The notes under the pieces are model-generated. The model worked only from the letters and a program-made list of their open reading frames with translations. It made no database searches and had not been told where the DNA came from. A program made the translations under genes and the position numbers. Positions 13,405 through 24,000 of a stretch of 64,000 nt of DNA are shown one piece after another. Source of the stretch: Punica granatum (Eukaryota > Streptophyta > Magnoliopsida > Myrtales > Lythraceae); NCBI RefSeq assembly GCF_007655135.1, contig NC_045131.1, positions 13,500,001 through 13,564,000 of the forward strand, in the 5' to 3' direction. Each line of letters starts with the position of its first letter. Positions within the stretch are counted from its first letter, which is position 1.

Positions 13405-14193
13405 TTACACCAACTGCCTTAGCGGATTGGCTGGCCGTTGCCGCTGCCCTCCAGGCTTCCGAGGCCTATCAGCTAGAGCCAATGCCGTACGTGGTGGTGG
13501 ATGCGACATCAAATGAATCACGATATCCGTGAATGCCCCGACGATGAACTTGTGTGTCTGCTTAGGGTTAAGCGCCAAATAACATAACAGCAACTCATGC
13601 AGATACTCCCAGTTATCATTCTTTAGATCCTTGATATCCCTAGCCTCGATCATCTCCTGCATCGATCTCCGAAAATCACTGTAAGGGTCGGATGAGTACT
13701 TCTGCACGGTGAGCCCTCCGGCGGTGGCTACTGGTGGTGGGGGCTCAGTTGGTGGGTGCGGCAGCGGGGAGTCAGGGGAGTCGATGATGGCGTTCGACTG
13801 GCCCGGGGAGGAGAAAAAGAAGCGCCGGGAGGCGTACACAGAGGCGAGGTCAGGCGGGGAGGCGGTGGCAACGTCGGCGAAGTCGGAGTCTTCGGAGGAG
13901 GACGAGAAGAAGGGGTCGTCTGCTGTGAAGGGAGTGAGGGAGGTGGAGCAGTTAGAGGTGGTGGTTGAGTTCTCGGAGGAGGTGATGTCGTAGAGGGAGT
14001 TGAAGTTCTTGATGAGGACTGAGGTTGGAGTGGCGGCAGAGGCATGGTCTTCCGGTGTAGGTGGATGTTGGCGGCGCTGGTGTTCGGAGATGGGTGGTTG
14101 CGGCGCCAGCGATGGCGGATAGGGGAGTGGTGGTGGGAGGCACTTGAGACTGGAGAAGCAAAGGTGGAAGTTCTTCCAAAGGATGTTGGACAT
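13405..14193 (-). CDS. OVATE family protein (transcriptional repressor)
   Basis: This is an intronless gene of 262 codons if translation starts at the Met of MSNILWKNFHLCFSSLKC (14193). The frame opens 32 codons earlier (14289), but the later Met fits the usual OFP N-terminus with its basic/hydrophobic start and LKC motif. A low-complexity Pro/Ser/Thr-rich middle leads to a clear OVATE domain at about residues 166-229, running from YSSDPYSDFRRSMQEMI through NWEYLHELLLCYLALNPK to FIVGAFTDIVIHLM. A short basic Pro-rich tail follows. OVATE proteins are plant-specific nuclear repressors that bind TALE homeodomain and TRM proteins and influence organ shape; that role is family knowledge. A truncated second copy lies 4.8 kb downstream at 17983-18567. 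Several GC-rich overlapping open frames on both strands here are shadows. Confidence 0.93.
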   Translation of the reverse strand: MSNILWKNFHLCFSSLKCLPPPLPYPPSLAPQPPISEHQRRQHPPTPEDHASAATPTSVLIKNFNSLYDITSSENSTTTSNCSTSLTPFTADDPFFSSSSEDSDFADVATASPPDLASVYASRRFFFSSPGQSNAIIDSPDSPLPHPPTEPPPPVATAGGLTVQKYSSDPYSDFRRSMQEMIEARDIKDLKNDNWEYLHELLLCYLALNPKQTHKFIVGAFTDIVIHLMSHPPPRTALALADRPRKPGGQRQRPANPLRQLV

Positions 14194-15574
14194 TTTGGGG
14201 GTGTGCATGTGAAAGAGAGGGAGGGAGAGAGAAAGTAGGCTTATATTACACTTTGGTGGAAAGACTCTTTGGTAGTGTTGTATTGACAATTAATGGGGAG
14301 GGTAATGGGTATCTCAATTTTAATATATTAAATTTGTGCGTATTATCTTTGTTAACATACTTGATAATTGATGCAATGACTGTTTTACTCTATAAGGCTA
14401 GGGTGGAATTTCACCTCCTGCTATAATGAAGAAAAGGAGATGAAATATCAAAATGAGTTGGTTCAAACAATTTAACATTTACTCCTCATAAATAAAGATC
14501 ACATCATTCGAATTTTATAAATAAAAAAATTTGTGATTAGGAGAACTTTAACTTTTGGTAACTGACTCGATTCGAACTGAATTTGTCCAGACGGAATGAG
14601 CTTCTGAAGATTAAGGTGGACGCTGAAAGAAAAAAGAAGAAAAGGGAGAAAACATACATGTATATCACGTCATGAGATTATTTCTTTTCAGTTACAATGT
14701 GATGAGAAATTTAAATGCAAGGATTTTTTATAGGCCATTATAATAATAGTAATGACAATGATAATGATAATGATAATTATTATCATCATTATCATCATTA
14801 TAAAGTTTTAGATCTAATAAATAAAATAACTAAAAATTTAATGGGATAGTTTTTTCAGTTATTATTTATTATTGATGCATGCACCATTGATGATCACCAT
14901 ATAAAAGACTACGATAATATATATCAAAAGTATAATTCGATTTAAGACTATAAGGCTGTACATTCAATTCTTGTACATTGTTTTAAGCCTAGCTCCTTTT
15001 TCCCTCCAGATGACCCTAACATGAGAAAGGTTGATCAGCTTCCTTTAACTGAAAAAATTACAAAATCACGAGTAAAAGGTTACTATTTTGTTTCCACTAA
15101 TTGGGTAAAATAAATCAAATGGCTTCCTGGTCTTTTTATTTAGAGAATGAACTAATGGTCTGAGAAAACGTGGCACCTCTCTCATTCAGCTCTTTCTGCT
15201 ATTATTAGTCTCCTACGACCAACCCATAAATGCACTTGTAAAATTGTGATGGAGGTTGGAGTATCGTACCAGTGATAATCAGTTTCAACTTATCGGTTTT
15301 TTTATTACTCTCCTGTTTTCGTACAAAGACCACACGTATACATGGTATCTGATTGCCTTTCCTCGAAATGGCAGGAGTAACTCAACCCTTGGTCAGATTG
15401 TCTCTGTGCAAGTCTGGAGTGCAATTAGAAAGTCTCTTGAGAGGTAAACTGTTAGCACAGGACTCGTCTTGACATGGTGGCAACTGCCAAGTATTAAATA
15501 GCATACTGCTGGGAAGGTCCAATCTCCAAAATCATTTTAACAATATGTAATTTTAATACTAGTTGATTGATTGA
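14194..15574. other. Intergenic region upstream of the OVATE gene
   Basis: No second gene is recognised. A purine-rich GA tract (14210-14237) lies just upstream of the chosen OVATE start and would be in its leader. At 14752-14802 a run of aatgat units is followed by its own inverse (atcatt units), giving a perfectly foldable AT-rich hairpin. The rest is AT-rich, with no motif I can name. Confidence 0.5.
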
Positions 15575-15710
15575 TTTAAGTAATTTGATATGTAATCCTT
15601 TTTAAATGGGCTCTTAAATTCAAGTCTGATCAATGAAAAAATTTCATGACGGGAGATTTTTATCGTTTAATGGACGACCAGGCTCGAACATCAATATTTA
15701 AACAATGAAT
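15575..15710 (+). mobile_element. SINE-like element, plus orientation
   Basis: The segment reads cttaaattcaagtctgat (B-box-like), then caatgaaaaaatttcatgac, gggagatttttatcg, tttaatggacgacc and ggctcgaac. The order and spacing match the minus-strand copy at 2850-3015 and the copy at 42660-42847. Ends are approximate and no target duplication was seen. Confidence 0.5.
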
Positions 15711-16358
15711 TTCATCAATAATACTGTTTTTGTTTGTTTCAAGATCTGCCTGTGTTTAATTTCTTGCTACTCTCAATTTGTATGGTGTCGAACAGTTGAG
15801 TAATGGAAAAAGTTTCCCCGTCTTCATCATGCTAAATGTGCTTTCTTTAATATGTAAACAAGTGGCGGACGTTAGGATTTTCCGGTGTCTCAAGTCTCAG
15901 ACTCTCTGGACTATATATGGCAAGGATTTTCCAGAGCAGATGGGGTGCAAGTTCTCAATTTCGTAACTTGGTCTAACGGGATCGGATTATTATGTTTTTT
16001 TTTTCCGTTTTTTGTTTTTTTTTTGTTTTTTTTCTGATTTTTCAGCTTATAGCTGATATCCAGAAGTCCAATATGTCATGATTAATCAAGCTCGTACTGA
16101 GTTAGATCAATAAATGGGTATGATAATATGAATTTTCACCATTTACAAAACTTAAATTGAAAATGTTTAAGGAAAATAAACATATGTTTGTTTATATTAT
16201 AAAGTATATTCAATTAAAGGTCAAATATTTACAACTAACAGTGGTGATCCAGCCCGTTAAGGTCTCCTCAGGCTCAGAGCTTATTACCCCAAAAAAAAAA
16301 ATCCCCTCAGGGCAATATCTCCCCTTTTATTTCATATTTACATTTTTTATTTATGTGA

Positions 16359-16403
<45 letters not shown>

Positions 16404-16639
16404 TTCAGATAGCAACTTTCAAATACTTATGATATTCTGACCGAATTTTGAATCTAATTTCACTCGATCTCTGATCAGTCACTATAAATAATCACAAGAC
16501 GCAAACAATACCATCATACACCTCAGAAAATCTATGTTATTTTCACTAAAAGGATCGGCAAGGCAGGTTTCGGAAAACCTGCGCAATCTCGGTCACTAGT
16601 CGAACAAATGAGCTACCTACTAAGTGATGTTTTTGAACT
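15711..16639. other. Intergenic region with (ATT)n microsatellite
   Basis: No gene is recognised. A (TTA)n microsatellite of about 15 units lies at 16358-16403. A T-rich interrupted tract (runs of 8-9 T separated by g and c) lies at about 15994-16041. The short open frames at 15778-15966 and 16157-16432 look random. Confidence 0.5.
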
Positions 16640-16770
16640 CCTAGATCAATGCTTCACCTTTCCTTCGTGGTATGATATCCATCGCCTGCTAGATGTCTGT
16701 GCCGTCACAAGTCCACCACCTCCCGGAAAGCTGTTAAGTGCTGCTCTTCGAATGTAAACTGGCTCCACGT
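16640..16770 (+). repeat. Dispersed repeat unit (copy 1 of 4)
   Basis: The segment containing ccttcgtggtatgatatcca, gctagatgtctgtgcc and agtccaccacctcccgg is repeated in the same orientation at about 18705-18868. It also occurs inverted at about 18572-18690 and 18868-19016. I do not recognise the family. A short stretch is open on the plus strand (ending ...LLSAALRM then stop), but nothing suggests a real protein. Confidence 0.7.
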
Positions 16771-17011
16771 GTCGGAGTGCCTCTCCTTCCTCCACGTGGC
16801 AAGTTCGCAGAATCCTTATATATATATATATATATATAGGTTATGGCTATAAGACTTAAGAAAGCTCTTAGTAAAAATGGGATCTTAATTTAGTGAAAAA
16901 AAACATCGACTCAGAATTAAAATATTCTGAATTCAATTTTTATCACGGGATTTATGAGTCATTTTATTTATTGTCTCTCCTATCCTTATATTGGATTATA
17001 GGCTTCTCCTA

Positions 17012-17048
<37 letters not shown>

Positions 17049-17514
17049 CTCTCACTATATTTTGTCTGGTGGGCTTTTTCTTTAACCTGCTCTTGGTGTG
17101 TCCCACTGCCGCTATTGCGACACGTGGCAGGATTTCGTGACAGACAGGTATCTGGGCTGCCTAGTCCGAATGCAACCACGTTGAGGGCTTGGGGTCAACA
17201 GGTGAGTCCCCCTGCTCCTCCCACGTGGCGATATCACAAATATGGAACTTAGACCCCAATGGGTTCCTCGACAGTTATTACCAAAATTACACCAAAACCT
17301 ACTGATTAAGACTTGGGTCGAGATTTCTGCTAACTGGTCCGGTTTATAGTACACATTTGAACGTGTTCAGCGAGTAAAGTTTCACTGTGGATGCACTGTC
17401 TGCATAGAGCCAGGACGAACCACAAATCTAGTATGCCCTTCTGCTAAGTTTGGAATTTGGAGTACATTTTCTGGTTCCTCAAAGTCTACAATGGGTCCGT
17501 TAAGTTACAAAATT
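16771..17514. other. Intergenic region with two TA microsatellites
   Basis: TATATA runs lie at about 16819-16839 and 17014-17043. An 80-codon open frame at 17112-17354 on the minus strand has no recognised motif. CACGTGGC-type strings at about 16790 and 17221 are isolated and not tied to any gene. Confidence 0.4.
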
Positions 17515-17851
17515 TTTTTTAACTTTATTCCACTTAACTTCATTTATTTTCAATTCAACAACATATTTATTACCTTTTCATTTTTCTTTAATTTTTTAAA
17601 CATTCAATTCAATTTTTAATAATAAATTTTCTTAACTATTCATTATTTTTTTCACAATTTAATAATATAATCATTACTTTCTCTTAACTATTCATTACTT
17701 TTTCACAATTCAACAATACAATTATTACTTTATCTCAACTATTCATTACTTTTTCATATTTTTTCTCATAATTTAACAACAGAATCATTACAAACTAATT
17801 AAAATTAAAACTCAATTCTACTCGATTATAAAATCAAACACAACCTAATTT
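17515..17851. repeat. Tandem-structured AT-rich repeat ending in aaatcaaacacaacc
   Basis: A motif of about 52 bp containing aactattcattactttttca and a following acaatt...aacaa segment is repeated three times between about 17630 and 17790. It ends near 17851 with aaatcaaacacaacc. The end resembles hAT-type non-autonomous elements of plants. I see no matching left inverted repeat or 8-bp duplication, so it may be truncated. Confidence 0.45.
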
Positions 17852-17982
17852 CGTTATGCTTGCATATAATTAGATCAACTTTCTGTAGTACAACTCAAAT
17901 CATCAAACGGTTTTATATATCAAACATTATTACGGGTACAAGAAGCCAAACAACTTGCCGGATATCCTTTCTGTATTAATTT

Positions 17983-18567
17983 TTCCTTTTGTCGGATATA
18001 AAACATCTCTCTCTTCCATAAATGACACAAAGAGAGAGAGAGAGAGAGACAAACACTGCCCAAATTTTCCGAATCACTTCTCTGATTTTTCCTTTAGTTT
18101 TTCACATAACTCGAACACTCTAGGCTGACTTGCTATGGCAAAAGAAAATGTAAATTAGAATATGATAATTAGATAACTTGATTAATTACACCAACGGCCT
18201 TAGCGGATTGGCTGGCCATTGCCGCTGCCCTCCAGGCTTCTGAGGCCTATCAGCTAGAGCCAATGCCGTGCGTGGTGGTGGCTGCGACATCAAATGAATG
18301 ACGATATCGGTGAATGCCCCGACAATGAACTTCTGTGTCTGCTTAGGGTTACGTGCCAAATAACATAACAGCAACTCGTGTAGATACTCCCAGTTATCAT
18401 TCTTTAGATCCTTGATATCCCTAGCCTCGATCATCTCCTGCATCGATCTCCGAAAATCACTGTAAGGGTCGGATGAGTGCTTCTGCACAGTGAGCCCTCC
18501 GGCGGTGGCTGGTGGTGGCTCAGTTGGTGGGTGCGGCGGCGGGGAGTCAGGGGAGTCAATGATGATG
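17983..18567 (-). pseudogene. Truncated duplicate of the OVATE gene and its 3' flank
   Basis: This segment is a close copy of 13148-13789: the 3' flank with a shorter GA microsatellite, the stop codon and the whole OVATE domain (frame open 18186-18567). Differences are few (for example LNPKQTHK in the intact gene, RNPKQTQK here, and codon-multiple gaps in the Pro run). Homology stops abruptly at about 18567 within the Pro-rich linker, so the N-terminal 130-odd residues, the start codon and the promoter are absent. The DNA beyond belongs to an unrelated foldback repeat. Without a start codon this is a pseudogene unless a new upstream exon was gained. The domain itself remains open, so the duplication is fairly young. 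Confidence 0.88.
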
Positions 18568-19016
18568 TGAACTTGCTACAGAAAGAACCAGGGCCATCAA
18601 AATCGAAAGTAAACAGACTCCATTTGGGAGCAGCACCTACAGTTTCCTCGTGAGGTGGTATAGTTGTGAGACGACACACATCTAGCAAGGTGATGGACCA
18701 ATGCTTTCATCTTTCCTTCGTGGTATGACATCCATTGCCTGCTAGATGTCTGTGCTGCCACAAGTCCACCACCTCACGGGAAGCTGTAAGTGCTGATCTT
18801 AAACAGAGTCTATTTACATCCGGTTCTGATAGCCCTAGTCCATTTTATAGCAAGTCATGTCATGACGTGAACTTGCTATAGAATGGACCAGGGCCACCAA
18901 AATCGAGTGTAAATAGACTCCTTTGGGAGCAGCACGTACAGTTTCCTCGTGAGGTGGTGTAGTTGTGAGACCGCACACATCTAGCAAGGCGATGGACATC
19001 ATACCACGAGGAAAGG
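18568..19016. repeat. Three units of a foldback repeat fused to the OVATE duplicate
   Basis: Unit a (about 18572-18690) and unit c (about 18868-19016) are direct copies: both carry gtgaacttgctaYagaa, ggagcagcac and cagtttcctcgtgaggtggt. Unit b (about 18705-18868) is inverted relative to them, so b and c form a near-palindrome of about 150 bp per arm, centred at about 18863 (gtcatgtcatgacgtg). A further b-type unit is at 16640-16770. No transposase or known termini are present. Confidence 0.75.
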
Positions 19017-20148
19017 TAAAAATATTGATCCGGGAATTGCAAAACACCTAGGAGGCCCCAAGCAGCCGTAGATCATACAGAATCGGGGCAGTTGACATAT
19101 CAATAAGCGTCCCCAGGCCGACTTCATGTCTGGATTGACCAAATTCCGGCCGGAGATGCTCAACCAACTCCTACCCAATGAGAATACTATTCCTTTCTGC
19201 TCAGCTTCTCTGCATTTTCCTTTTCCATTTTCATTTACACGTAACACAAAAATTAAGCCGCAAGCGTTAGTATTATAGTCGTCTTTTAGTCCTAGAAAGA
19301 ATGTGGCATTCGGGCCATGGAAAATTTCGTCCCCCTTCTGGCTCTTGCATCAGATTAGGCTTCGAAATTGAGGTCATAAAATTCTCACTTACTTGAGCTC
19401 GTGAAGCCCCCACAATGAAATCCTAACCGCAATACCCAATATATGTCTGTGACAGTGAATTATGGCCGACTCCAATACAATTTGTGATGCCACGGGCAGT
19501 AACCCATAATGCTTTCTAAAGTTACTGCATTCATTATTATGCCTTGCAAATATATTCAGAATATGTGATTTTGAGAGACGTCGGGAGACTTTTATTAGAT
19601 TAAAATGAATAATATTTTTCCTCAAGTGGTTTCCCATATTCTTCGACATAGAGAACTTTTTCATAGACATATATTGTATTTCCTAGATTCATACTTTCAC
19701 TAGTCATCACAAGTTCAAAAATGAATATTCTCTGTCTGTTGATTTACATTTACCTTTTATGTCATAAGGTCACATTTGGTAGGTGTGGACCGGAATCATC
19801 CACGTAAAACCATATTTTACATTCCATTTATTTCTTTTCATGCCTATCTTACATACACTGAAATGAAATTGGTTCAACATACCAATTTCACTGGTCTTTC
19901 TTCTCTCTTCCACTTCGAGAATGGATGTTTGTCCAATGTCTGCTCTTGACGAACCTTTGTTGATCCATGATTATGGCCAGTCCTCTTTGGAACTGGTTGT
20001 TAGATCATTTGGATTTGGAGAAGTACGGAAATTTTTCAAGATAATTTTCAAAGACCTTCTGATGAAGCATTCCATTTTTCTCGAAGATCGGGCGCAGTTT
20101 TGCTCAGCTAGCTACTATCCACTCGAATTTAAAAACTCAGCAGCCCAA
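19017..20148. other. Intergenic region with a Harbinger-like left end
   Basis: No gene is recognised; the short minus-strand frames at 18999-19247 and 19389-19670 show no known domain. At about 19763 the string taaggtcacatttggtagg resembles the TAA plus terminal repeat of the Harbinger-like elements elsewhere in the window, but no right end was found before the LINE relic. Confidence 0.35.
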
Positions 20149-20665
20149 GGCGTGGATTTACATCGGCTGGATAAGACCACCTAAGGGTTGGTATAAACTT
20201 AATTCTGAAAGAGCGGCTTGAGGAAACGCTAGTCTTGCCAGTGCTGTAGGTTTAATCTGGGATTCCAACGGGAATTGGATAGGAGGATTTATGCGCAACC
20301 TTGGCATCATCACTTTAGTTTCGGCTGAGCTATGGGATGTTCTTAGTGGCCTTGATCGAGCTTGATCTTTTGGATGTCGGAAACTTATTGTGGAGACGGA
20401 TTCCCAAGTGGTTCAAGAAATCATTACCAATCAAGACTCTTGTTCTCCACTTTGCCGGTCTCTGGTTCACGGAATTAGGGCTGCCTTAGCTAAGGATTGG
20501 GAGATCAGAGTTCAGTATGTTTATAGAGAAGGCAAAAGCTGTGCTGATTGGCTCACTCGGCGACCGATCTCACGCCCTCTAGGTGTCCACTTTCTCACTT
20601 CTATTCCTAACAGCCTATGCCACTTTATGTTAGGAGACTTATCTGGGTTGTCATACCCCGCCTTT
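20149..20665 (+). pseudogene. LINE (non-LTR retrotransposon) RNase H domain relic
   Basis: Translation gives the plant LINE RNase H domain in order: WIRPPKGWYKLNSE, then a stop, SAVGLIWDSNGNWIGGF, SAELWDVLSGLDRA, a stop, then LIVETDSQVVQEI and VYREGKSCADWLTRRP. Catalytic positions E (AEL), D (TDS) and D (CADW) are kept, but the first Asp of the usual NSDGA motif is Glu here. In-frame stops interrupt it, and no reverse transcriptase is adjacent, so it is a truncated dead copy. The same domain tail recurs in the LINE at 39836-41430. No poly-A tail or target duplication was identified. Confidence 0.82.
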
Positions 20666-21050
20666 GTTATGTTTAGGCTTGGTTTGGGAGTGATGTTGTT
20701 GATGGGGAAATACTGAAATATAATTGCTGAAAAATAAGTGTTAATTTCAAAATAAGTTAAAATGTTTGGAAGAAACTAATTTAAAACTGTTGAAAAAAAA
20801 TTATTAATATTTGAAATAGAATGAGTAAAAGCATATTTGATAACACCTATTAACTTCTTTTAGAAAATCACATGTGCAATCGTAATTGTGACTCAACCCA
20901 TAGTTTCAAAAACTCTCACCAAACACCAAATCTTCTTAAAATTATATATAAAAAAAAAGTGATTATGAAACCTCCCATCACACTCTCAAACAAACTCTTA
21001 GATTTGATCGTTAATCTACAAAAAAAAATCAAAGAAATTAATATACAAAC

Positions 21051-21089
21051 TTCTTACTTGTGCATGCATTAATATACTCTAATTTCATT
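21051..21089 (+). repeat. Left copy of a perfect 39-bp inverted repeat
   Basis: It begins ttcttacttgtgcatgcatt and ends ctctaatttcatt, and is exactly inverted at 22152-22190. A perfect match this long in AT-rich DNA is unlikely by chance and suggests either element termini or a recent inverted duplication. The flanks diverge at once on both sides. Confidence 0.85.
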
Positions 21090-22151
21090 GGGCTTTTGCC
21101 TCGTTAACCTACAAAAAAAAAAACAATGAAAGAACACTAACACTGTTATCTTCTTCAAAATCAAAGATCATGTCCACCTTTAAAATTTTTCTGAGTTGAT
21201 GACCTTTAGATTGGATCTTCAAAGTTACATATTATATGATATTTTCCTTAATCTCAAGAGATGCAATAGGATATATACTTAATCTCGTGCAAAATTCCAT
21301 GAACTAATCGGTCGCCTTAGTAAAATTCATTCCATAGCCCCTACCTGTCGAACTAGTACTTAGTGACCGAGCCTAGGTTGATTCTACGGCCTATAGAAGT
21401 GTTATAAGTTACAGGATGGTCTGGCTCTATATATAGAATCTATATACATATGAAAATGAAACACGAGTCGAATCTCGCGCCGCCACATCATCAAAAATAA
21501 AAAATAAAGCTTTTTTATATTGTCACGTCATCATGAAAATATAAAGAAAATGTATATTTTTTAATCATGAGTATTTTCATAAGGATTGTCAATGTAATAT
21601 ATAGATTATATCCACATATAACCAATAGACTATATATATACCATCGAATAATATAGCCTAAACGTAAGCCGTTCGTATGTGTATATATATATATATATGT
21701 GTGTGTGTGAAAATATACATCATTTTGACTCTTGATCTATATTTATATATCCCACCAAGAATTGAAAATTGAATATAGGTGTGGATTTTTTAAAGGTAAC
21801 TATGACCTCTCATTGACGGTAAACCTGATCGAATGTGTGGCTAGGAAAGATTAAATTTATGCGCACCTATGACATAACTCGGTTTTTTTATTAATTATCT
21901 TTTCTATGTATAATATTGTAAATTTTTGAGACACTATAATAGAATCATATAATAAAAGAATGGGACTTGAAAAAGACACATGAAAAGTTAAAGCAAAATT
22001 CACAAATTATGAGATCCCGTGAGTGCAAAGAGTGATGAAATCATTAATTTTTTGACATGATTTTATTTTATGAAGCGGTATATTTTGCACTTTTTAACTA
22101 AATATATTTCTTTTAATATAAAATTTGATTAATTATTAAATTGTTACTTCT

Positions 22152-22190
22152 AATGAAATTAGAGTATATTAATGCATGCACAAGTAAGAA
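22152..22190 (-). repeat. Right copy of the perfect 39-bp inverted repeat
   Basis: This is the reverse complement of 21051-21089, reading aatgaaattagagtatatta onward on the plus strand. I found no clear short target duplication immediately outside the pair. Confidence 0.85.
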
Positions 22191-23192
22191 AGTTTTAGAT
22201 CAATTTGTCCCAATCGTTCACTCGTAAAGAGGCTTATACACCGTCAAGAACTTCAAGATAACTACAGCTCCGTTTCATGCACCGCCAAATAAATGCTAAT
22301 GTAAAGAGTCATATGTTAATGGATAAAATTTGTCCAATCAGTATGAGAAGCAATATTGCATTTTTTCTTTCTTGGATAGTAATTCTTATTTTTTTTTAAT
22401 TACATCACATTTAAAAATTATAAAATATTTATCATACCATTTAAATTTTAATAAAAAAGTATGCATTTAAAACATTTAGATCCGAATATAGAGTTAGGTT
22501 TTATTATTTATATAGCAAATAAAAAATTTATAATCACATATTATCATATAATTAATTCGATATTCATGTGAAGAATATTTTAAAATATTATATATGTAAT
22601 TTTTATATCATTTAATTGATAAGGCTTCCGCGTAATACGCAGATATTCATTTTTTTTTTAAGTAGAATTCCCCACAACCACAGCAATCGTCATCTCAATC
22701 AACAAATGTATAGGATACTTATCTTGTCTTTACTTTTTCTTTGTCCCATTGAAAATTCATGTCATACTGTTACCCCTCAATATTATTTTGCAAAGATTTC
22801 AGGGCCCTGACATCGGTCTTAGGTAGTGCTCCAATTTTGCTAGTTGAATCAAAACTATTCTTCTTTCCTCTCTTCCTTTTTACCTTTTCTACTGGTTATT
22901 AAACTATTAAGCTACGGTCTTACATTCACCCCCAAAGAGGGGAAAAAAAAACTCATATACAAACAACAAGAAGAAGACATGAAATCGGAGGATTTTGGGT
23001 AGATAGGATAATTCCTTTTTTCTTTTTTCCTTTTTTCCTTGTAAGTATGAGTTATTTTCGATGTGACCGCTGTATTCATAATCTAATTAGTGAATTTAAT
23101 TCCCCTTACCCATCAACTTCACCCTTACTGCAAGACGGTATGTCTTCAAAGCTTTGTGTCACTTGGAAGGGTTTATTTAGGGTTTAAATATA

Positions 23193-23553
23193 GGGCAAAT
23201 TACAAAAAAAATCCAAGTTTTATAAAATATCTCAGTTTTGTCCTAAATTTTGTTTTGTAACAAAAAAAACCATAAGTTTTCTAAAATGTCTCAAAAATGA
23301 CCTCCGTTATAACTTCCGTCAATTTTTGCCTACGTGTGACCTACGTGGACTGTTAAAGGGACCCACTAGCCTACGTGTGACCTACGTGGACTGTTAAAGG
23401 GACCCACCATCAGCAGCAAAAATTGACGGAAGTTATAACGGAGGTCATTTTTTAGACATTTTAGAAAACTTATGGTTTTTTTTGTTACAAAACAAAATTT
23501 AGGAGAAAATTGAGACATTTTACAAAATTTGAGTTTTTTTTTGTAATTTACCC
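23193..23553. mobile_element. Foldback MULE-like MITE with 9-bp target duplication (361 bp)
   Basis: The termini gggcaaattacaaaaaaa and ttttttttgtaatttaccc are inverted, and the arms fold back over most of the element (ctccgttataacttccgtc on the left, its complement on the right). The 9-bp sequence ttaaatata flanks it exactly (23184-23192 and 23554-23562). The centre carries a two-copy direct repeat (cctacgtgtgacctacgtgg, at about 23330 and 23371). The 9-bp duplication plus long inverted repeats is the MULE/foldback signature. There is no coding capacity. Confidence 0.88.
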
Positions 23554-23563
23554 TTAAATATAA

Positions 23564-23990
23564 GGTAAATTGTACTGGTGGTCCAAAAAATTTTACAAAT
23601 ATTTTAATATGGTACAAAAAGTTTTTTTTTGCTACTTGATTGTACAAAATGTTTAAAAGTTATTTTAGTATAGTACAAACGGTCATCTCGCCATTGACGT
23701 CATTAAGCCGTCCTTTACAAGACTGTAAGTTTTGCACCATCATATAACTTACGTAAAACATTTTGTATTATTAAATTACAACTTCAAAACATTTTGCACC
23801 ATCATGTAACATCCCATAAAAACTAGTTTTGCACCATCAGCGTCAGCTTGACGGCGTCAATGGCGAGATGACGATTTGTACTATACTGAACAAAATTTGA
23901 AACATTTTGTATCATCAAGTAGCAAAAAAAATTTTTTATACCATATTGAAACATTTGTAAAACTTTTTGGACTACCAGTGTAATTTACTC
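23564..23990. mobile_element. Second foldback MULE-like MITE abutting the first (427 bp)
   Basis: It starts ggtaaattgtactggtggtc and ends with the inverted counterpart (gactaccagtgtaatttactc on the plus strand). The arms match at length, including ccaaaaaattttacaaatat and gccattgacgtcat. The flanks are ttaaatataa on both sides (23554-23563 and 23991-24000). The left flank is the same sequence as the right target duplication of the neighbouring element, so one element landed in the target site of the other. Confidence 0.88.
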
Positions 23991-24000
23991 TTAAATATAA

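Larger units (their letters stand above)
20666..23183. other. Intergenic region including a 39-bp inverted repeat pair
   Basis: No gene is recognised. The 39-bp sequence at 21051-21089 (ttcttacttgtgcatgcatt...) occurs perfectly inverted at 22152-22190, enclosing about 1.06 kb of AT-rich DNA; see the separate entries. A TATA/TGTG microsatellite lies at about 21679-21709. Short open frames such as 20872-21072 and 22616-22810 show no domain. Confidence 0.5.

Noticed and set aside
13709..14238. Overlapping Gly/Arg-rich and Pro-rich ORFs on both strands of the OVATE gene
   Set aside because: They are shadows of the GC-rich, low-complexity OVATE coding sequence; only the minus-strand frame with the OVATE domain is real.
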